Shown: positions 9,530 through 18,270, counted from the first letter of the stretch. The stretch is DNA of 64,000 nt from Pseudomonas frederiksbergensis (GCF_001952935.1 NZ_CP018319.1:4360001-4424000); one strand, 5' to 3'. Made by a program: numbers and translations. Notes: generated from the sequence alone by a model not told the origin.

Positions 9530-9984
9530 CATTGGGCGTGAATTTGAGTGGTATATGAGGGGGCGGCGAGTGCTGCGGTGGGCGGGGCAGATCGCACTGC
9601 CTGACAGCGCCAGGCGAAAGGCGTGATGCCTTCGCTGCGGGTGAAAATGTGGCAGAAGTGCGCCTGATCGCAGAAGCCGCATTCCAGACTGATTTGCGTC
9701 AGGGTCAGGTCGGTGTTCTGGATCAGTTGCTTGGCCCGGGCGATGCGCTGGCGACGAATCCAGTCCTGGGGTGACAGGCCAGTGCTGCACTTGAAGGTAC
9801 GGGAGAAATGACTGCGGGACAGCGCGCAGGCCCGGGCCAGTTCGGTGACTTCCAGGGTTTCGCTGAGGTGGTCGAGGATCAATTGTTTGACCAGGCTTTC
9901 CCGCCAGGGAGTGAGGCCGCCAGTGGTGGTTTTTCGCGTTTGCGTGGCTGACGCGCGGGCGGCGTTGTGCTGAACGTGGACCAT
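9529..9984 (-). CDS. AraC-family transcriptional regulator, DNA-binding domain only
   Basis: A 151-residue protein that is almost entirely an AraC/XylS double helix-turn-helix: LEVTELARACALSRSHFSRTF forms the first HTH and LTLTQISLECGFCDQAHFCHIF the second. No ligand-binding or dimerisation domain of normal size precedes it (about 35 basic, low-complexity residues), so it is a stand-alone type like SoxS/MarA or a short Pseudomonas AraC protein. The start at 9984 is chosen because reading further upstream adds an unrelated segment. It is convergent with the hydrolase and divergent from the LysR gene; the 293-bp gap upstream contains a copy of the 20-bp repeat. Confidence 0.8.
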   Translation of the reverse strand: MVHVQHNAARASATQTRKTTTGGLTPWRESLVKQLILDHLSETLEVTELARACALSRSHFSRTFKCSTGLSPQDWIRRQRIARAKQLIQNTDLTLTQISLECGFCDQAHFCHIFTRSEGITPFAWRCQAVRSAPPTAALAAPSYTTQIHAQ

Positions 9985-10104
9985 GACAAATATCCGTGTC
10001 GGTGGGAATGCGCTGGCGCACTGCACGGTGGGTCAGCACCATCCCTTTTGGAAAAAACAGGTATGCGCAGAGGGCTTCATTCTTGGTCGCAGGGCTTTGG
10101 CTTG

Positions 10105-10124
10105 CGAGTTAAACGTTGTTAATT
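10105..10124 (-). promoter_or_regulatory. Candidate operator, copy 2 of a 20-bp exact repeat
   Basis: Exact reverse complement of 7909-7928, placed 121 bp upstream of the AraC start and 153 bp upstream of the LysR ATG. The position suits control of one or both divergent regulator genes together with the operon at 8041. Confidence 0.55.
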
Positions 10125-10277
10125 CCTCCTGTTAACGGCGAGCGAAAATCTGCGCCTACTCAGCACATTGCTACAATTACGAGCGGGCAGGGCAGGGCAA
10201 CATCGGGGGCCAAAGTGCCGAAGGTCGAGTAAAGTCTGGCAGACGTGTCTGGCTGAAAACACAATGAGACTGTGCCT

Positions 10278-11201
10278 ATGAACCGTAACGATCTGCGCCG
10301 CGTCGACATGAACCTGCTGGTGATTTTCGAGGCTCTGATGTTCGAAAAGAACCTGACCCGGGTCGCCGAAAAACTCTTCATGGGTCAGCCGGCCGTGAGC
10401 GCTGCGTTGGGGCGGTTGCGTGATCTGTTCGACGATCCATTGCTGCTGCGCAACGGTCGCAGCATGGAGCCGACGGCGCGGGCGCTGGCGATTCTCAAGG
10501 AGCTGCAACCGGCGATGGACACTATCTCCGGGGCGGTCAGCCGGGCCAAGGAGTTTGATCCGGCTACCAGTTGTGATGTGTTTCGCATTGGTCTGTCGGA
10601 CGACGCCGAGTTTGGCCTGTTTCCGCCGCTGTTGAGCCAACTGCAAAAGGAGGCGCCGGGGGTCATTGTGGTGGTGCGCCGGGCCAATTACCTGCTGATG
10701 CCGGCGTTGCTGGCGTCCGGGGAGATTTCAGTAGGGGTCAGTTACACCACCGAACTGCCGGCCAATGCCAAACGCAAAAAACTGCGGGATATCCCCTGCA
10801 AAGTGCTGCGCGGTGACAACCGGCCTGGTGAGCTGACGCTGGATGAATACTGCCGGCGACCCCACGCTATGGTGTCGTTCTCCGGCGATCTGAGCGGCAA
10901 TATCGACCTCGACCTGGCCAAGGTCGGTCGTACCCGGCGCGTGGTGTTGGGGGTTCCGCAATTCAGTGGTTTGCGGGCGTTGCTCGCCGGCACCGAAATG
11001 ATCGCCACGGTTCCCGACTACGCCGCCTGCGCGCTGGTCGAAGGCTGTGCCTTGAGAGCCGAAGATCCGCCGTTTCCCATCGATGAGGCGCAGTTGTCGA
11101 TGGCCTGGAGCGGGGTACATGATAATGATCCAGCGGAGCGATGGTTGCGGTCGCGGATTAGTCAGTTCATGTCTGAGCCTCTGAATATTCCGGCTTCGTA
11201 G
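10278..11201 (+). CDS. LysR-family transcriptional regulator (NodD/LeuO-like subgroup)
   Basis: A 307-residue LysR protein. Residues 1-65 form the winged HTH (MNLLVIFEALMFEKNLTRVA, KLFMGQPAVSAALGRLRDLF, DDPLLLR), and residues 95-300 the substrate-binding fold. The DDPLLLRNGRSMEPTARA wing matches the subgroup related to NodD/LeuO, which often regulates aromatic or amino-acid metabolism. An in-frame GTG two codons upstream (10272) is an alternative start; the ATG is preferred. A copy of the exact 20-bp repeat lies upstream and the other copy precedes the flavodoxin-hydrolase operon, so this protein is a plausible regulator of that operon. Effector unknown. Confidence 0.87.
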   Translation: MNRNDLRRVDMNLLVIFEALMFEKNLTRVAEKLFMGQPAVSAALGRLRDLFDDPLLLRNGRSMEPTARALAILKELQPAMDTISGAVSRAKEFDPATSCDVFRIGLSDDAEFGLFPPLLSQLQKEAPGVIVVVRRANYLLMPALLASGEISVGVSYTTELPANAKRKKLRDIPCKVLRGDNRPGELTLDEYCRRPHAMVSFSGDLSGNIDLDLAKVGRTRRVVLGVPQFSGLRALLAGTEMIATVPDYAACALVEGCALRAEDPPFPIDEAQLSMAWSGVHDNDPAERWLRSRISQFMSEPLNIPAS

Positions 11202-11356
11202 GGGAAAAAAATCCTGGCCGCACCTTGAGAGTACGCTCGTAAAGAGAGCACATACGTTCAATTTTTCCCTCCCTCACACCGGCACTATCGAATCAAGTCC
11301 CGGCGCATCAACGCCGGTGGTTTTTCATTCGTGCTGGTTCGCCGGAGCCTTCCGTT

Positions 11357-11992
11357 ATGCCTGATTCCAATCGCCCCGACCCTGCAACCACCCGCCCGGT
11401 TCGGGGCTTCGAAGAAGTCGTGACCCTGGTCGTCAAACACCGGGTCAAAGCCGGTTTTGAAGTGCCCTATGAAGCCTGGCTGCGGCGGATAGTCAGTATT
11501 GCCGGGCAGAGCGAGGGGCATTTGGGGGTGGATGTGATTCGCGGCAAGAACGCCGGCCTGGACATGTTCACCTGCGTGCTGCGTTTCTGCTCAACCGAGG
11601 CGATGCAGCGCTGGCTCGATTCGCCGCAACGGCTGGAGCTGATCAACGAAGCCGCGCCGATGCTGGCGGATGGGGACCAGACCGAGGTTAATCCGGTCAA
11701 GGAATTCTGGTTCGCACCGCAGGCTGATGCCGGTTCGCCACCGCCGCGCTGGAAGCAGGCCGTGGTGACGTTGCTGGTGATCCTGCCGCATACCTTGCTG
11801 GTGCCGCTGATCTGGGGCCCGCTGCTCAAGCTCAATACCTTTCTGTCCAATTACGTGGTCGCCACTTTTCTGATCACCGTGACCATCGTGGTTTCGGTGG
11901 TGTACCTGTTCATGCCCTGGGCGACGCGCCTGTTCGCGCCGTGGCTAGAAGCCGGACAGCCTCATTCCACTCCACCTGAGGAAACGCGATGA
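11357..11992 (+). CDS. Membrane-anchored antibiotic-biosynthesis-monooxygenase (ABM) domain protein
   Basis: A 211-residue protein with an ABM dimeric alpha/beta-barrel domain (residues 20-115: EEVVTLVVKHRVKAGFE, EGHLGVDVIRG, MQRWLDSPQRLELI) and two hydrophobic helices near residues 137-160 and 168-192 (VVTLLVILPHTLLVPLIW, VVATFLITVTIVVSVVYLFM). ABM domains act on small aromatic or quinone compounds without a classical cofactor, but many members have no known substrate. Its last four bases (ATGA) overlap the start of the amidohydrolase, so the two are translationally coupled. The membrane tether is predicted from hydrophobicity only. Confidence 0.75.
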   Translation: MPDSNRPDPATTRPVRGFEEVVTLVVKHRVKAGFEVPYEAWLRRIVSIAGQSEGHLGVDVIRGKNAGLDMFTCVLRFCSTEAMQRWLDSPQRLELINEAAPMLADGDQTEVNPVKEFWFAPQADAGSPPPRWKQAVVTLLVILPHTLLVPLIWGPLLKLNTFLSNYVVATFLITVTIVVSVVYLFMPWATRLFAPWLEAGQPHSTPPEETR

Positions 11993-13827
11993 ACGCCGAT
12001 CTGATTCTGTTCAATGGCCAATTTCATACCGTTGACCGTGAAAAACCCCTCGCCAGTGCGGTGGCGATCACCGACGGTCGCTTCGTCGCGGTTGGCACCG
12101 ATGCCGAAGCCATGGCCCTGCGTGGTTCGGGCACCCAGGTCATTGACCTCAAGGGCCGCTGCGTCATCCCCGGGCTCAACGACTCGCACTTGCACCTGAT
12201 TCGTGGCGGCTTGAACTACAACCTCGAACTGCGCTGGGAAGGCGTGCCGTCCCTGGCCGATGCCTTGCGCATGCTCAAGGACCAGGCCGATCGCACGCCA
12301 ACGCCGCAATGGGTGCGGGTGGTCGGTGGCTGGAACGAATTCCAGTTCGCCGAAAAGCGCATGCCGACGATTGAAGAACTCAACCAGGCCGCGCCGGATA
12401 CGCCGGTGTTCGTTCTGCACTTGTACGACCGTGCCTTGCTCAACCGCGCCGCGTTGAAGGTGGTCGGTTACACGCGCAACACGCCGAACCCGCCGGGTGG
12501 CGAGATTGTGCGCGACGCCAACGGCGATCCGACCGGCATGCTGGTGGCGCGTCCCAACGCGATGATTCTCTACTCGACCCTGGCCAAAGGGCCGAAGCTG
12601 CCGCTGGAGTATCAGATCAACTCGACCCGTCAGTTCATGCGCGAGCTCAACCGTCTCGGCCTGACCAGCGCTATCGACGCCGGCGGTGGTTTCCAGAATT
12701 ATCCGGATGATTACCAAGTCATCGAGCAGTTGGCCAAGGACCAGCAACTGACGATTCGCATTGCTTATAACCTGTTCACCCAGAAGCCGAAGGAAGAGCT
12801 GACTGACTTCAAGAACTGGACCAGCAGCGTCACCCTGCACCAGGGCGACGATTACCTGCGACATAACGGGGCCGGTGAAATGCTGGTGTTCTCGGCGGCG
12901 GATTTCGAAGACTTCCTCGAACCGCGCCCGGACCTGCCGCAAACCATGGAAGACGAGCTGGAACCGGTGGTCCGCCACCTCGTCGAGCAGCGCTGGCCGT
13001 TTCGTTTGCACGCGACGTACAACGAATCCATCAGCCGCATGCTCGACGTGTTCGAGAAGGTCAATCGAGATATCCCGTTCAATGGCTTGCCGTGGTTTTT
13101 CGACCACGCCGAAACCATCACCCCGCAGAACATCGAGCGGGTGAGGGCGTTGGGCGGTGGCATTGCGATTCAGGATCGCATGGCGTTCCAGGGCGAGTAT
13201 TTCGTCGAGCGTTACGGCGCCAAGGCGGCCGAAGCGACGCCGCCGATCAAGCGCATGTTGGCCGAAGGTGTACCGGTCGGCGCCGGCACCGACGCGACGC
13301 GGGTGTCCAGCTACAATCCATGGACCTCGCTGTACTGGATGGTCAGCGGCCGTACCGTTGGCGGTCTGGAGCTGCACGCCGAAGGCCTGTCCCGGCAGAC
13401 CGCGCTGGAACTGTTCACCCACGGCAGCGCCTGGTTCTCGTCCGAACAGGGCAAGAAAGGCCAGATCAAGATCGGCCAACTGGCGGACGTTGTGGCCCTG
13501 ACCGCAGACTTTTTCAGCGTCGAGGAAGAGGCCATCAAGTGGATCGAATCGGTGCTGACCGTGGTCGGCGGCAAGGTGGTGTACGCCGCCGGTGACTTCG
13601 AGAAACTCGGGCCGGCCAGTGTGCCGGTGCTGCCGGACTGGTCGCCGGTGATCAAGGTACCGGGTCATTGGCGTCCGACTTCGCCGATGCAGGCTCAGGT
13701 TCACCATTGCAGCGGGCCGTGCGCGGTGCATTCCCATAGCCATGAGCGGGCGCGCCTGTCGAATGCGCCGGTCAGCGATTTCGCTGGTTTCTGGGGCGCC
13801 TTTGGCTGCTCGTGTTTTGCCTTCTGA
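11989..13827 (+). CDS. YtcJ-like metal-dependent amidohydrolase
   Basis: A 612-residue amidohydrolase-superfamily protein. The N-terminal beta-sandwich is followed by the metal motif DSHLHL (His67, His69) and a TIM barrel with HATYNES, FFDHAETI and GAGTDATRVSS near residues 338, 366 and 430, matching the YtcJ/exoenzyme-regulator-like branch. Such enzymes hydrolyse amides or related bonds; substrates are mostly unassigned. The last 60 residues include a Cys/His-rich tail (HHCSGPCAVHSHSHER) that is unusual for the barrel and could bind metal. The gene overlaps the ABM gene by 4 bp and is followed within 70 bp by the YcaC-like hydrolase, suggesting a catabolic operon. Confidence 0.83.
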   Translation: MNADLILFNGQFHTVDREKPLASAVAITDGRFVAVGTDAEAMALRGSGTQVIDLKGRCVIPGLNDSHLHLIRGGLNYNLELRWEGVPSLADALRMLKDQADRTPTPQWVRVVGGWNEFQFAEKRMPTIEELNQAAPDTPVFVLHLYDRALLNRAALKVVGYTRNTPNPPGGEIVRDANGDPTGMLVARPNAMILYSTLAKGPKLPLEYQINSTRQFMRELNRLGLTSAIDAGGGFQNYPDDYQVIEQLAKDQQLTIRIAYNLFTQKPKEELTDFKNWTSSVTLHQGDDYLRHNGAGEMLVFSAADFEDFLEPRPDLPQTMEDELEPVVRHLVEQRWPFRLHATYNESISRMLDVFEKVNRDIPFNGLPWFFDHAETITPQNIERVRALGGGIAIQDRMAFQGEYFVERYGAKAAEATPPIKRMLAEGVPVGAGTDATRVSSYNPWTSLYWMVSGRTVGGLELHAEGLSRQTALELFTHGSAWFSSEQGKKGQIKIGQLADVVALTADFFSVEEEAIKWIESVLTVVGGKVVYAAGDFEKLGPASVPVLPDWSPVIKVPGHWRPTSPMQAQVHHCSGPCAVHSHSHERARLSNAPVSDFAGFWGAFGCSCFAF

Positions 13828-13895
13828 CGATCAAAAAAAGCGCCGGCCAAGCGTACCGGCGTCATAAGCACCATCCAACTACCGAGGAGTTTCAC

Positions 13896-14522
13896 ATGAG
13901 CAACGTTCCGTACAAACGTCTGAACAAAGATGACGCCGTTGTATTGCTGGTTGACCACCAGACCGGCCTGATCTCGCTGGTCCAGGATTTCTCGCCCAAC
14001 GAATTCAAGAACAACGTGCTAGCCCTCGCGGACCTGGCCAAGTTCTTCAAACTGCCGACCATCCTCACCACAAGCTTCGAAAACGGTCCGAACGGCCCGA
14101 TGGTACCTGAGTTGAAAGAGCTGTTCCCGGATGCGCCGTACATTCCGCGTCCAGGCCAGATCAACGCCTGGGACAACGAAGATTTCGTCAAAGCCGTGAA
14201 GGCCACCGGCCGCAAGCAGTTGATCATCGCCGGTGTGGTGACCGACGTTTGCGTGACGTTCCCGACCTTGTCGGCGCTGGCTGAAGGCTTTGAAGTGTTT
14301 GTAGTTACCGACGCCTCGGGCACCTTCAACGAAACCGTGCAACAGGCTGCCTGGGCGCGCATGGCCACGGCCGGTGCGCAACTGGTGAACTGGTTCTCGG
14401 TGGCGTGCGAGCTGCAAGGCGACTGGCGCAACGACATGGAAGGCCTGGCGAACCTGCTGTCGCCGCGCATTCCGAACTATCGCAACCTGATGAACAGCTA
14501 CTCGGCGCTGACGGCCAAGTAA
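13896..14522 (+). CDS. YcaC-like isochorismatase-family hydrolase
   Basis: A 208-residue cysteine hydrolase. The catalytic aspartate lies in LLVDHQTGL near residue 20 and the nucleophilic cysteine in VVTDVCVTFPTLSAL near residue 116, with a lysine strand between them as in the family triad. YcaC-type proteins form octamers and probably hydrolyse a small amide or ester; the substrate remains unknown. The start follows GAGGAG. It is the third gene in line after the ABM and amidohydrolase genes and is closed by a terminator at 14549. A more distant relative is encoded at 18271. Confidence 0.86.
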   Translation: MSNVPYKRLNKDDAVVLLVDHQTGLISLVQDFSPNEFKNNVLALADLAKFFKLPTILTTSFENGPNGPMVPELKELFPDAPYIPRPGQINAWDNEDFVKAVKATGRKQLIIAGVVTDVCVTFPTLSALAEGFEVFVVTDASGTFNETVQQAAWARMATAGAQLVNWFSVACELQGDWRNDMEGLANLLSPRIPNYRNLMNSYSALTAK

Positions 14523-14548
14523 GTCCCGTCGCAACGCTGATTCGAATG

Positions 14549-14576
14549 AATGCCCGCCATTGTGCGGGCATTTTTA
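14549..14576 (+). terminator. Rho-independent terminator after the YcaC-like gene
   Basis: Nine-base-pair stem AATGCCCGC / GCGGGCATT with a six-base loop and a run of five T. It lies between two convergent genes and may also serve the minus-strand MscS gene. Confidence 0.85.
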
Positions 14577-14587
14577 TGGGTCATTGC

Positions 14588-16015
14588 TCAACGCTTCTGC
14601 AACCACCCAAGCAAACCTCCTTTTTTGATCGGCACCGGTTTGGCCATCAACGCCAGTCGGCTGTTCTGTTGCCGAACCGCTTGCAGCTTGTTCAATGCCT
14701 GGCTGACTTCGCTGCGTTGTTCCATGCAGCTGCGTATCAGGGACTTGTCGATGCGGTAAATGATGCAGGAAGTCAGTGTGGTGAAAGTGGCCTGGGACGG
14801 TGTGTCGGTGAGGATGCTCTGTTCGCCCATGACTTCGCTCGGTCCCATGCGACCTGCTTCAGTTTGCCCGGTGTCGTCGGGCACTGTGGCGCTGATCACC
14901 CCAGTGGCGATCACGAACAGACTGTCAGGCACTTCACCCAATGCCAGCACCACTTGGCCCGCCGCGTATTGTTGCGGGGTCATAGCCTGAGCCAGCCGAT
15001 CGCGCTCGTCCTCGCCCAGGGAACGGAAGATTTTCACCTCGTCCAGCAACGCTCGCGCTCGAGTCGTGGGTTCAATCACACCATCCAGTTGCCGGGAAAT
15101 ACCCGCTGCTTCCAGGTGCCGATGGGCCAGGTCGAACAGTTGATTGCGCACTTCACTTTTTTTGCCCAGCTCGGCGATAAAACCGCTGGCCACGTATTCG
15201 GACATGGTTTCGCCGGCCTCCTTGAGCAGCGCTTTAGGCGCCGGGGAAAGCAGCAGGCTGCTGCTGCCTTGCAAGGTGCGATCCAGTGCGTCCAGCACCC
15301 GACGCGGGCGGATGTGGTTGGGCACCTGAATGCTGATGGATACTCCGTGCATGTTGCTCGGCCGGCTCAGGTTGACGATCTTCGCCTTGGCCGCCACCGA
15401 GTTCGGTACCACCGCGGTACTGCCGGCGCTGGTGAGCAGGTGGGTGGCGCGCCAGTCGATGTCCAGCACCTTGCCTTCGGTGCCGTCGATCACGATCCAG
15501 TCATCCACCTGATAGGGTTTGGTGGTGTTGAGCACGATGCCGGAAAACACGTCGCTCAACGTGCTCTGCAACGCCAGACCGACGACGATCGCCACGATCC
15601 CGGAGGTCGCCAGCAGGCCTTTGACTGGCAGCTCCAGCACATAGCCGGCCGCGGCGACGATCGCGATCAAAAACACCAGCGCGCCGATGACATCCTGCAG
15701 CAACCGCCCACTGTGACCAATGCGTCGCATCAGCACCAGACCGATGACTTCGGTGAGCACCCGCGCGGCGTACAGCCACCAGAGAATCCCCAGGGCCGTT
15801 GCGCCCAGTTGCGCAACGCGGTCGTCGGCAAACACCGGAGCCTGCAACGGGCTGACGCCGGCATTGATGATGATCGCACTGAAGATCAGGAACAGACCCA
15901 GACGCAACCCGACCCGGGTGACACGATGCTTGAACGGCGCAAGATGCCAGATCAGCGCATCGATCACCAGCAGCAGGGCACTCCACGACAAGGGATGACC
16001 GTAGACAATGGACAT
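14588..16015 (-). CDS. MscS-type mechanosensitive channel with cyclic-nucleotide-binding domain
   Basis: A 475-residue inner-membrane protein. Four hydrophobic helices occupy residues 10-160, followed by the MscS pore and beta domain (LLATSGIVAIVVGLALQSTL, DVFSGIVLNTTKPYQVDDWI) to about residue 290. Residues 340-460 form a CNMP-binding-like domain (IFRSLGEDERDRLA, AAGQVVLALGEVPDSLFVI, MGPSEVMGEQSILTD). MscS channels release solutes on membrane tension; the fused sensor suggests gating or inhibition by a nucleotide, as in bCNG channels. The typical PRAAA-like phosphate cassette is not obvious, so ligand binding is uncertain. It lies downstream of the esterase gene, separated by that gene's terminator. 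Confidence 0.88.
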   Translation of the reverse strand: MSIVYGHPLSWSALLLVIDALIWHLAPFKHRVTRVGLRLGLFLIFSAIIINAGVSPLQAPVFADDRVAQLGATALGILWWLYAARVLTEVIGLVLMRRIGHSGRLLQDVIGALVFLIAIVAAAGYVLELPVKGLLATSGIVAIVVGLALQSTLSDVFSGIVLNTTKPYQVDDWIVIDGTEGKVLDIDWRATHLLTSAGSTAVVPNSVAAKAKIVNLSRPSNMHGVSISIQVPNHIRPRRVLDALDRTLQGSSSLLLSPAPKALLKEAGETMSEYVASGFIAELGKKSEVRNQLFDLAHRHLEAAGISRQLDGVIEPTTRARALLDEVKIFRSLGEDERDRLAQAMTPQQYAAGQVVLALGEVPDSLFVIATGVISATVPDDTGQTEAGRMGPSEVMGEQSILTDTPSQATFTTLTSCIIYRIDKSLIRSCMEQRSEVSQALNKLQAVRQQNSRLALMAKPVPIKKGGLLGWLQKR

Positions 16016-16052
16016 GGGGAACTCCGGGCGAAAAAAGGGACGGCAGACAGGA

Positions 16053-16079
16053 AAAAGCCTGCCAGAGGGCAGGCTTCTT
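16053..16079 (-). terminator. Rho-independent terminator of the esterase gene
   Basis: On the minus strand the stem AAGCCTGCC / GGCAGGCTT with a four-base loop is followed by TTTCC. It sits directly downstream of the esterase stop and upstream of the MscS gene. Confidence 0.8.
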
Positions 16080-16087
16080 GGCGGGAC

Positions 16088-17107
16088 TCAGTTCAAATGA
16101 GTCTTGAGTTCCGCGGCGGCCTGACGAACCGCAGCCTTCACTTCGGGGATCTGGCTCAGAGGGTTGAGCAGGCCGAAATCGTGAATCATGCCGTTGTAGC
16201 GCACGGCGGTGACTGGCACACCGGCGGCATCCAGGTGGCGGGCATAGGCTTCGCCTTCGTCACGCAGCACGTCGAACTCGGCGGTCTGCACCAGGGCGGC
16301 GGGCAAGCCGCGAAGTTGTTCGGTGCTGGCCTGCAACGGCGAGGCATGGATCTGCGCTCGCTGGCCGGCGTCGGTTGTGTAGCTGTCCCAGAACCAGTTC
16401 ATCATGCCCTTGGTCAGGAAGTGGCCTTCGGCAAATTGCTGGTACGACCCAGTGTCGAACTGTGCGTTGGTCACCGGCCACATCAACAGCTGGAAGCGCA
16501 GCGCCGGGGTTTTCTGTTCCTTGGCCATCAAGGCCACCACCGCCGCCATATTGCCGCCGACGCTATTGCCGGCCACTGCCAGGCGTTTGCCATCGACGCC
16601 AATGTCCTTGCCATGCTCGGCCACCCAACGGGTCGCGGTGTAGGCCTGGTTGATCGCCATCGGGTAGTGCGCTTCCGGCGACGGCGTGTAATCGACATAC
16701 ACCGCGACAGCACCGGAGCCGACCACCAGGTCGTGGATCAGACGCTGGTGAGTCGGGTAATCGCCCAACACCCAGCCGCCACCGTGGAAGAACATGAACA
16801 CCGGCAATTCACCTCTGACCTTGGCCGGCCGCACGATTTTCAGGTTGATGGTTTGCCCGTCGACGTTGATCGCACGGTCGCTGACGTCCACACCCGACAG
16901 ATCAACCTTCACCGAATTTTGCGCGCCGGTCAGTACTGCACGGGCCTCTTTCGGGCTCAGTTGCTCAAGCGGCTTGCCACCGCCGGCAGCGAGGGCTTCG
17001 AGGAAGGCTTGCGTGTTGTGTTCGACACCCGGGCTGTCAGCGGCAAAGGCGTTGCCTACGGCGAGGGCGAGGAGGGAAGCGGTCAGGGATTTTTTGACGA
17101 TGTTCAT
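16088..17107 (-). CDS. Secreted alpha/beta hydrolase of the hormone-sensitive-lipase family
   Basis: A 339-residue esterase. Residues 1-22 are a signal peptide ending AFA-AD, so export to the periplasm is expected. The HSL-family oxyanion motif HGGGWVLGD is near residue 109, the nucleophile elbow GNSVGGNMA near residue 181, and IHDFGLL near residue 308 carries the catalytic histidine; the acid is likely in EFDVLRDEGEAY. This family hydrolyses short-chain acyl esters. It is divergent from the LysR gene at 17266, its likely regulator, across a 158-bp gap. Substrate not predicted. Confidence 0.87.
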   Translation of the reverse strand: MNIVKKSLTASLLALAVGNAFAADSPGVEHNTQAFLEALAAGGGKPLEQLSPKEARAVLTGAQNSVKVDLSGVDVSDRAINVDGQTINLKIVRPAKVRGELPVFMFFHGGGWVLGDYPTHQRLIHDLVVGSGAVAVYVDYTPSPEAHYPMAINQAYTATRWVAEHGKDIGVDGKRLAVAGNSVGGNMAAVVALMAKEQKTPALRFQLLMWPVTNAQFDTGSYQQFAEGHFLTKGMMNWFWDSYTTDAGQRAQIHASPLQASTEQLRGLPAALVQTAEFDVLRDEGEAYARHLDAAGVPVTAVRYNGMIHDFGLLNPLSQIPEVKAAVRQAAAELKTHLN

Positions 17108-17201
17108 GGGGTAAATCCTTTTTAGTTAGACGTTGATTACCTAAGGTTCAGGTTGCTGCTGGCGCTGTGGTTCAGGCCTCAGCAACACCGTGGACACAGA
17201 T

Positions 17202-17221
17202 TAATAAGGTGTCTAATAAGG
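17202..17221 (+). promoter_or_regulatory. Direct repeat TAATAAGG between esterase and LysR genes
   Basis: TAATAAGG occurs twice, at 17202-17209 and 17214-17221, 12 bp apart start to start. The position, in the divergent promoter region, fits a regulator site or -10 elements. Support is only positional. Confidence 0.3.
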
Positions 17222-17265
17222 AAAAAGCGGCTATAAAATGTTTGACTGTCAACCAAGGCGTGACA

Positions 17266-18162
17266 ATGAACCCTTTCGAAGATATGCGTATTTTTTGCCA
17301 GGTCATGGATTCCGGCAGCTTCACCGCGGCGGCCGATCAATTGGGCCTGTCCAAGCAGTTCGTCAGCCGGCGCTTGATGCAACTGGAAGAGCGTCTGGGT
17401 GTGCGGCTGCTCAATCGCTCGACCCGGCGGCTGGACGTCACGCCCTTGGGGCAGAGTTATTACGAGTCGGCCTTGCGCCTGCTCAGCGATGTCGAGCAAG
17501 TGGAGCAGGGCATCGCCGGCCAGACCAGCGAGCCTCGCGGCACCATTCGCTTGAGCGCGCCGCTGTCGTTCGCGGTGGCGCACTTGGGTTGCCTGCTGCC
17601 GGTGTTTTTGCAGCGCTATCGCGACGTCACGGTGGAAGTGGACTTGAGTGATCGTCCGGTGGACTTGCTCAATGAGGGCTACGACCTGGCATTGCGCATC
17701 GGCATGCTGGAAGACTCGACGCTGATCGCCCGACGCCTCGCCTCCATCCAGCGGGTGTACTGTGCCAGCCCGGCCTACCTGGCCGAGCGCGGTACGCCGG
17801 TCAAGCCCGAAGACCTGCACAGTCATGACTGCCTGCCTTACGGCCACGGTCGTCAGGTGCAATGGCGTTTCGAAGGGCAGGGCAAACCATTGGCCGTGAA
17901 CGTCTCCGGAAGGATGCGGGTCAACAACGGTGAATTGCTCAAGGATGCGGCCATCGCCGACATGGGCATTACTTATTTGCCGACCTTCATTGTCGGTTCG
18001 GCTTTGAAGGACGGGCGGCTGGTGCAGGTGCTGGACAACTTCCGCCCTGAGCCATTGACGTTATCGGCGGTCTATCCGCAGCATCGTCAGGGCTCGCGAC
18101 CGGTGCAGGCGCTGATCGAATTCTTGCGTGAACGGCTGGATCGGACCGAGGACGGACTTTAA
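17266..18162 (+). CDS. LysR-family transcriptional regulator
   Basis: A 298-residue LysR protein of the CrgA/PA2758-like group: winged HTH at residues 1-60 (FCQVMDSGSFTAAADQLGLS, LEERLGVRLLNRSTRRL) and a substrate-binding domain from about residue 90. The start at 17266 begins exactly with the HTH as in the family; in-frame sequence upstream is not HTH-like. It faces the esterase gene, and in this group the regulator usually controls its divergent neighbour. The inducer is unknown. Confidence 0.88.
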   Translation: MNPFEDMRIFCQVMDSGSFTAAADQLGLSKQFVSRRLMQLEERLGVRLLNRSTRRLDVTPLGQSYYESALRLLSDVEQVEQGIAGQTSEPRGTIRLSAPLSFAVAHLGCLLPVFLQRYRDVTVEVDLSDRPVDLLNEGYDLALRIGMLEDSTLIARRLASIQRVYCASPAYLAERGTPVKPEDLHSHDCLPYGHGRQVQWRFEGQGKPLAVNVSGRMRVNNGELLKDAAIADMGITYLPTFIVGSALKDGRLVQVLDNFRPEPLTLSAVYPQHRQGSRPVQALIEFLRERLDRTEDGL

Positions 18163-18270
18163 ATACAGCAGCGCCATCAGTACAAATTTTCCAGATTCGC
18201 ACATCCATACAATCGCTCTGCTCCAACGAAGCCGAAAATAGCGCCTCTCAAACGTATCTGGAGAAGTGTT

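Noticed and set aside
14405..17125. Open frame of 906 codons on the plus strand across the MscS and esterase genes
   Set aside because: It overlaps two strong minus-strand genes and a terminator; the product is Gln/His/Arg-rich with no domain.
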